Part shown: positions 6,450-6,816 of the stretch, one piece after another
Numbering within the stretch: the stretch's first letter is position 1
How the letters are laid out: every line of letters begins with the position of its first letter
Origin: DASPKO01 sp035628055
Lineage (GTDB): Bacteria > Planctomycetota > Phycisphaerae > Phycisphaerales > UBA1924
Assembly: GCA_035628055.1 (NCBI GenBank)
Contig: DASPKO010000166.1
Location: forward strand, 1-6,816
DNA length: 6,816 nucleotides
Direction: 5' to 3'
Notes under the pieces: model-generated
The model's database searches: none
Seen by the model: only the letters and a program-made list of their open reading frames with translations
Told to the model about the DNA's origin: nothing
Translations under genes and position numbers: made by a program

Positions 6450-6469
6450 AGCCCGCGTGAGTGATTCAT
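6446..6469 (-). other. 7-codon mini-ORF bridging two genes
   Basis: The ATG at 6469-6467 overlaps the TGA of the DUF58 gene in an ATGA arrangement. It opens a frame of only seven codons (MNHSRGL), whose own TGA (6448-6446) overlaps the TTG start of the next gene in a TTGA arrangement. No Shine-Dalgarno sequence precedes the ATG or the TTG. The sequence is directly visible. A role as a translational-coupling relay is inference, and a one-base sequence error or a -1 frameshift on CTTTGA could explain it equally well. Confidence 0.35.
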
Positions 6470-6816
6470 CCGAGCAGGCCGCCGCGGCGGAGCGCGCCCA
6501 GGAGCAGCTCGTGGGCGGGGGTGTCGGAGGTGACGAGCTGGTAGCGCAGGCCGCGTCGCAGCGCCTCGGCCCTGAGCGTAGCGGTGTAGGCGCGGACGGA
6601 GTCGCGGTAGCCCGCGACCACCGCGGGCGTGATGGTGACGTTCGCGGCGCGACCCGTCTCGGCGTCGAGGAACTCCAGGTCGCCCAGGAGCCCGGCGGGG
6701 GCGAGCCGGCCGGGGTCCAGCTCGCCGGGAGAGAGAACCTGGAGGCAGTGCCCGTCGAGCCCGGCGGGACCGCCCGCGAGGTAGCGCAGCCCCGCCTGGT
6801 ACCCCTCGGGAAAGAG
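6466..6816 (-). CDS. DUF58 family protein, C-terminal part (5' end outside window)
   Basis: The last 116 residues and the TGA stop of a protein whose start lies beyond the right edge. Reading from the edge it begins LFPEGYQAGLRYLAGG and ends LLLGALRRGGLLG. The pattern resembles the end of DUF58 proteins: a stretch with LQVLSPGELDP (in the family usually V-L-x-P-x-E), then GDLEFLDAETGR, a helix with a Tyr (VAGYRDSVRAYTATLRAE), and a closing GLRYQLVTSDTP...LLLGALRRRG-like segment. DUF58 proteins are usually around 300 residues, so more than half is missing here. The family is commonly encoded beside MoxR-type AAA ATPases and membrane proteins with vWA domains, but its biochemical role is poorly defined. 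Its stop overlaps an ATG (ATGA), and the next gene starts 16 bases further on, so the two are probably co-transcribed. The family call rests on pattern recognition only. Confidence 0.75.
   Translation of the reverse strand, partial: LFPEGYQAGLRYLAGGPAGLDGHCLQVLSPGELDPGRLAPAGLLGDLEFLDAETGRAANVTITPAVVAGYRDSVRAYTATLRAEALRRGLRYQLVTSDTPAHELLLGALRRGGLLG

Noticed and set aside
1..6816. CRISPR array, insertion sequence or phage genes
   Set aside because: No spaced direct repeats, transposase motifs, terminal inverted repeats or phage-type genes were seen on either strand.

Overview
This window is very GC-rich bacterial DNA, and every gene I accept lies on the minus strand, so transcription runs from high to low coordinates. 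The core is a three-gene operon for the inner-membrane platform of a type IV pilus or type II secretion-like machine. In transcription order it encodes a PilM protein that appears fused to a PilN-like part, a PilO-like (Amuc_1100-type) single-pass protein, and a long single-pass periplasmic protein I cannot place in a named family. High GC, a DUF58 gene nearby, an enlarged PilM and Pro/Ala-rich low-complexity tails suggest the Planctomycetes (possibly Isosphaeraceae-like) or the wider PVC group. That is inference from style and protein family; no marker gene is present.

Layout from right to left: 6466-6816 is the 3' end of a DUF58-family gene cut by the window edge. It is followed closely by a 137-residue three-helix membrane protein (6036-6449), with a 7-codon mini-ORF bridging the two. 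A 246-bp gap (5790-6035) holds a candidate promoter and a GC-rich leader. The pilus operon follows: pilM-like gene (3636-5789), pilO-like gene (2317-3639, overlapping by 4 bases in GTGA) and the unknown periplasmic gene (214-2238, after a 78-base gap with a hairpin). The last 213 bases hold no gene. They carry a hairpin just after the operon, a good sigma-70-type promoter reading off the left edge, two more hairpins and a perfect TTGACA box at the edge.

Proposed working model: the actin-like PilM domain sits under the inner membrane. In classical systems it binds the N-terminal NLLP-type peptide of PilN; here an equivalent motif (NLMP) lies on the same polypeptide, directly before a transmembrane helix. 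The PilO-like protein would pair with the periplasmic PilN-like part through ferredoxin-like folds. The third protein, with a coiled coil and a beta-rich domain, takes the place where PilP and PilQ would normally be encoded; neither is visible here. The long plus-strand open frames are antisense shadows caused by the high GC content.
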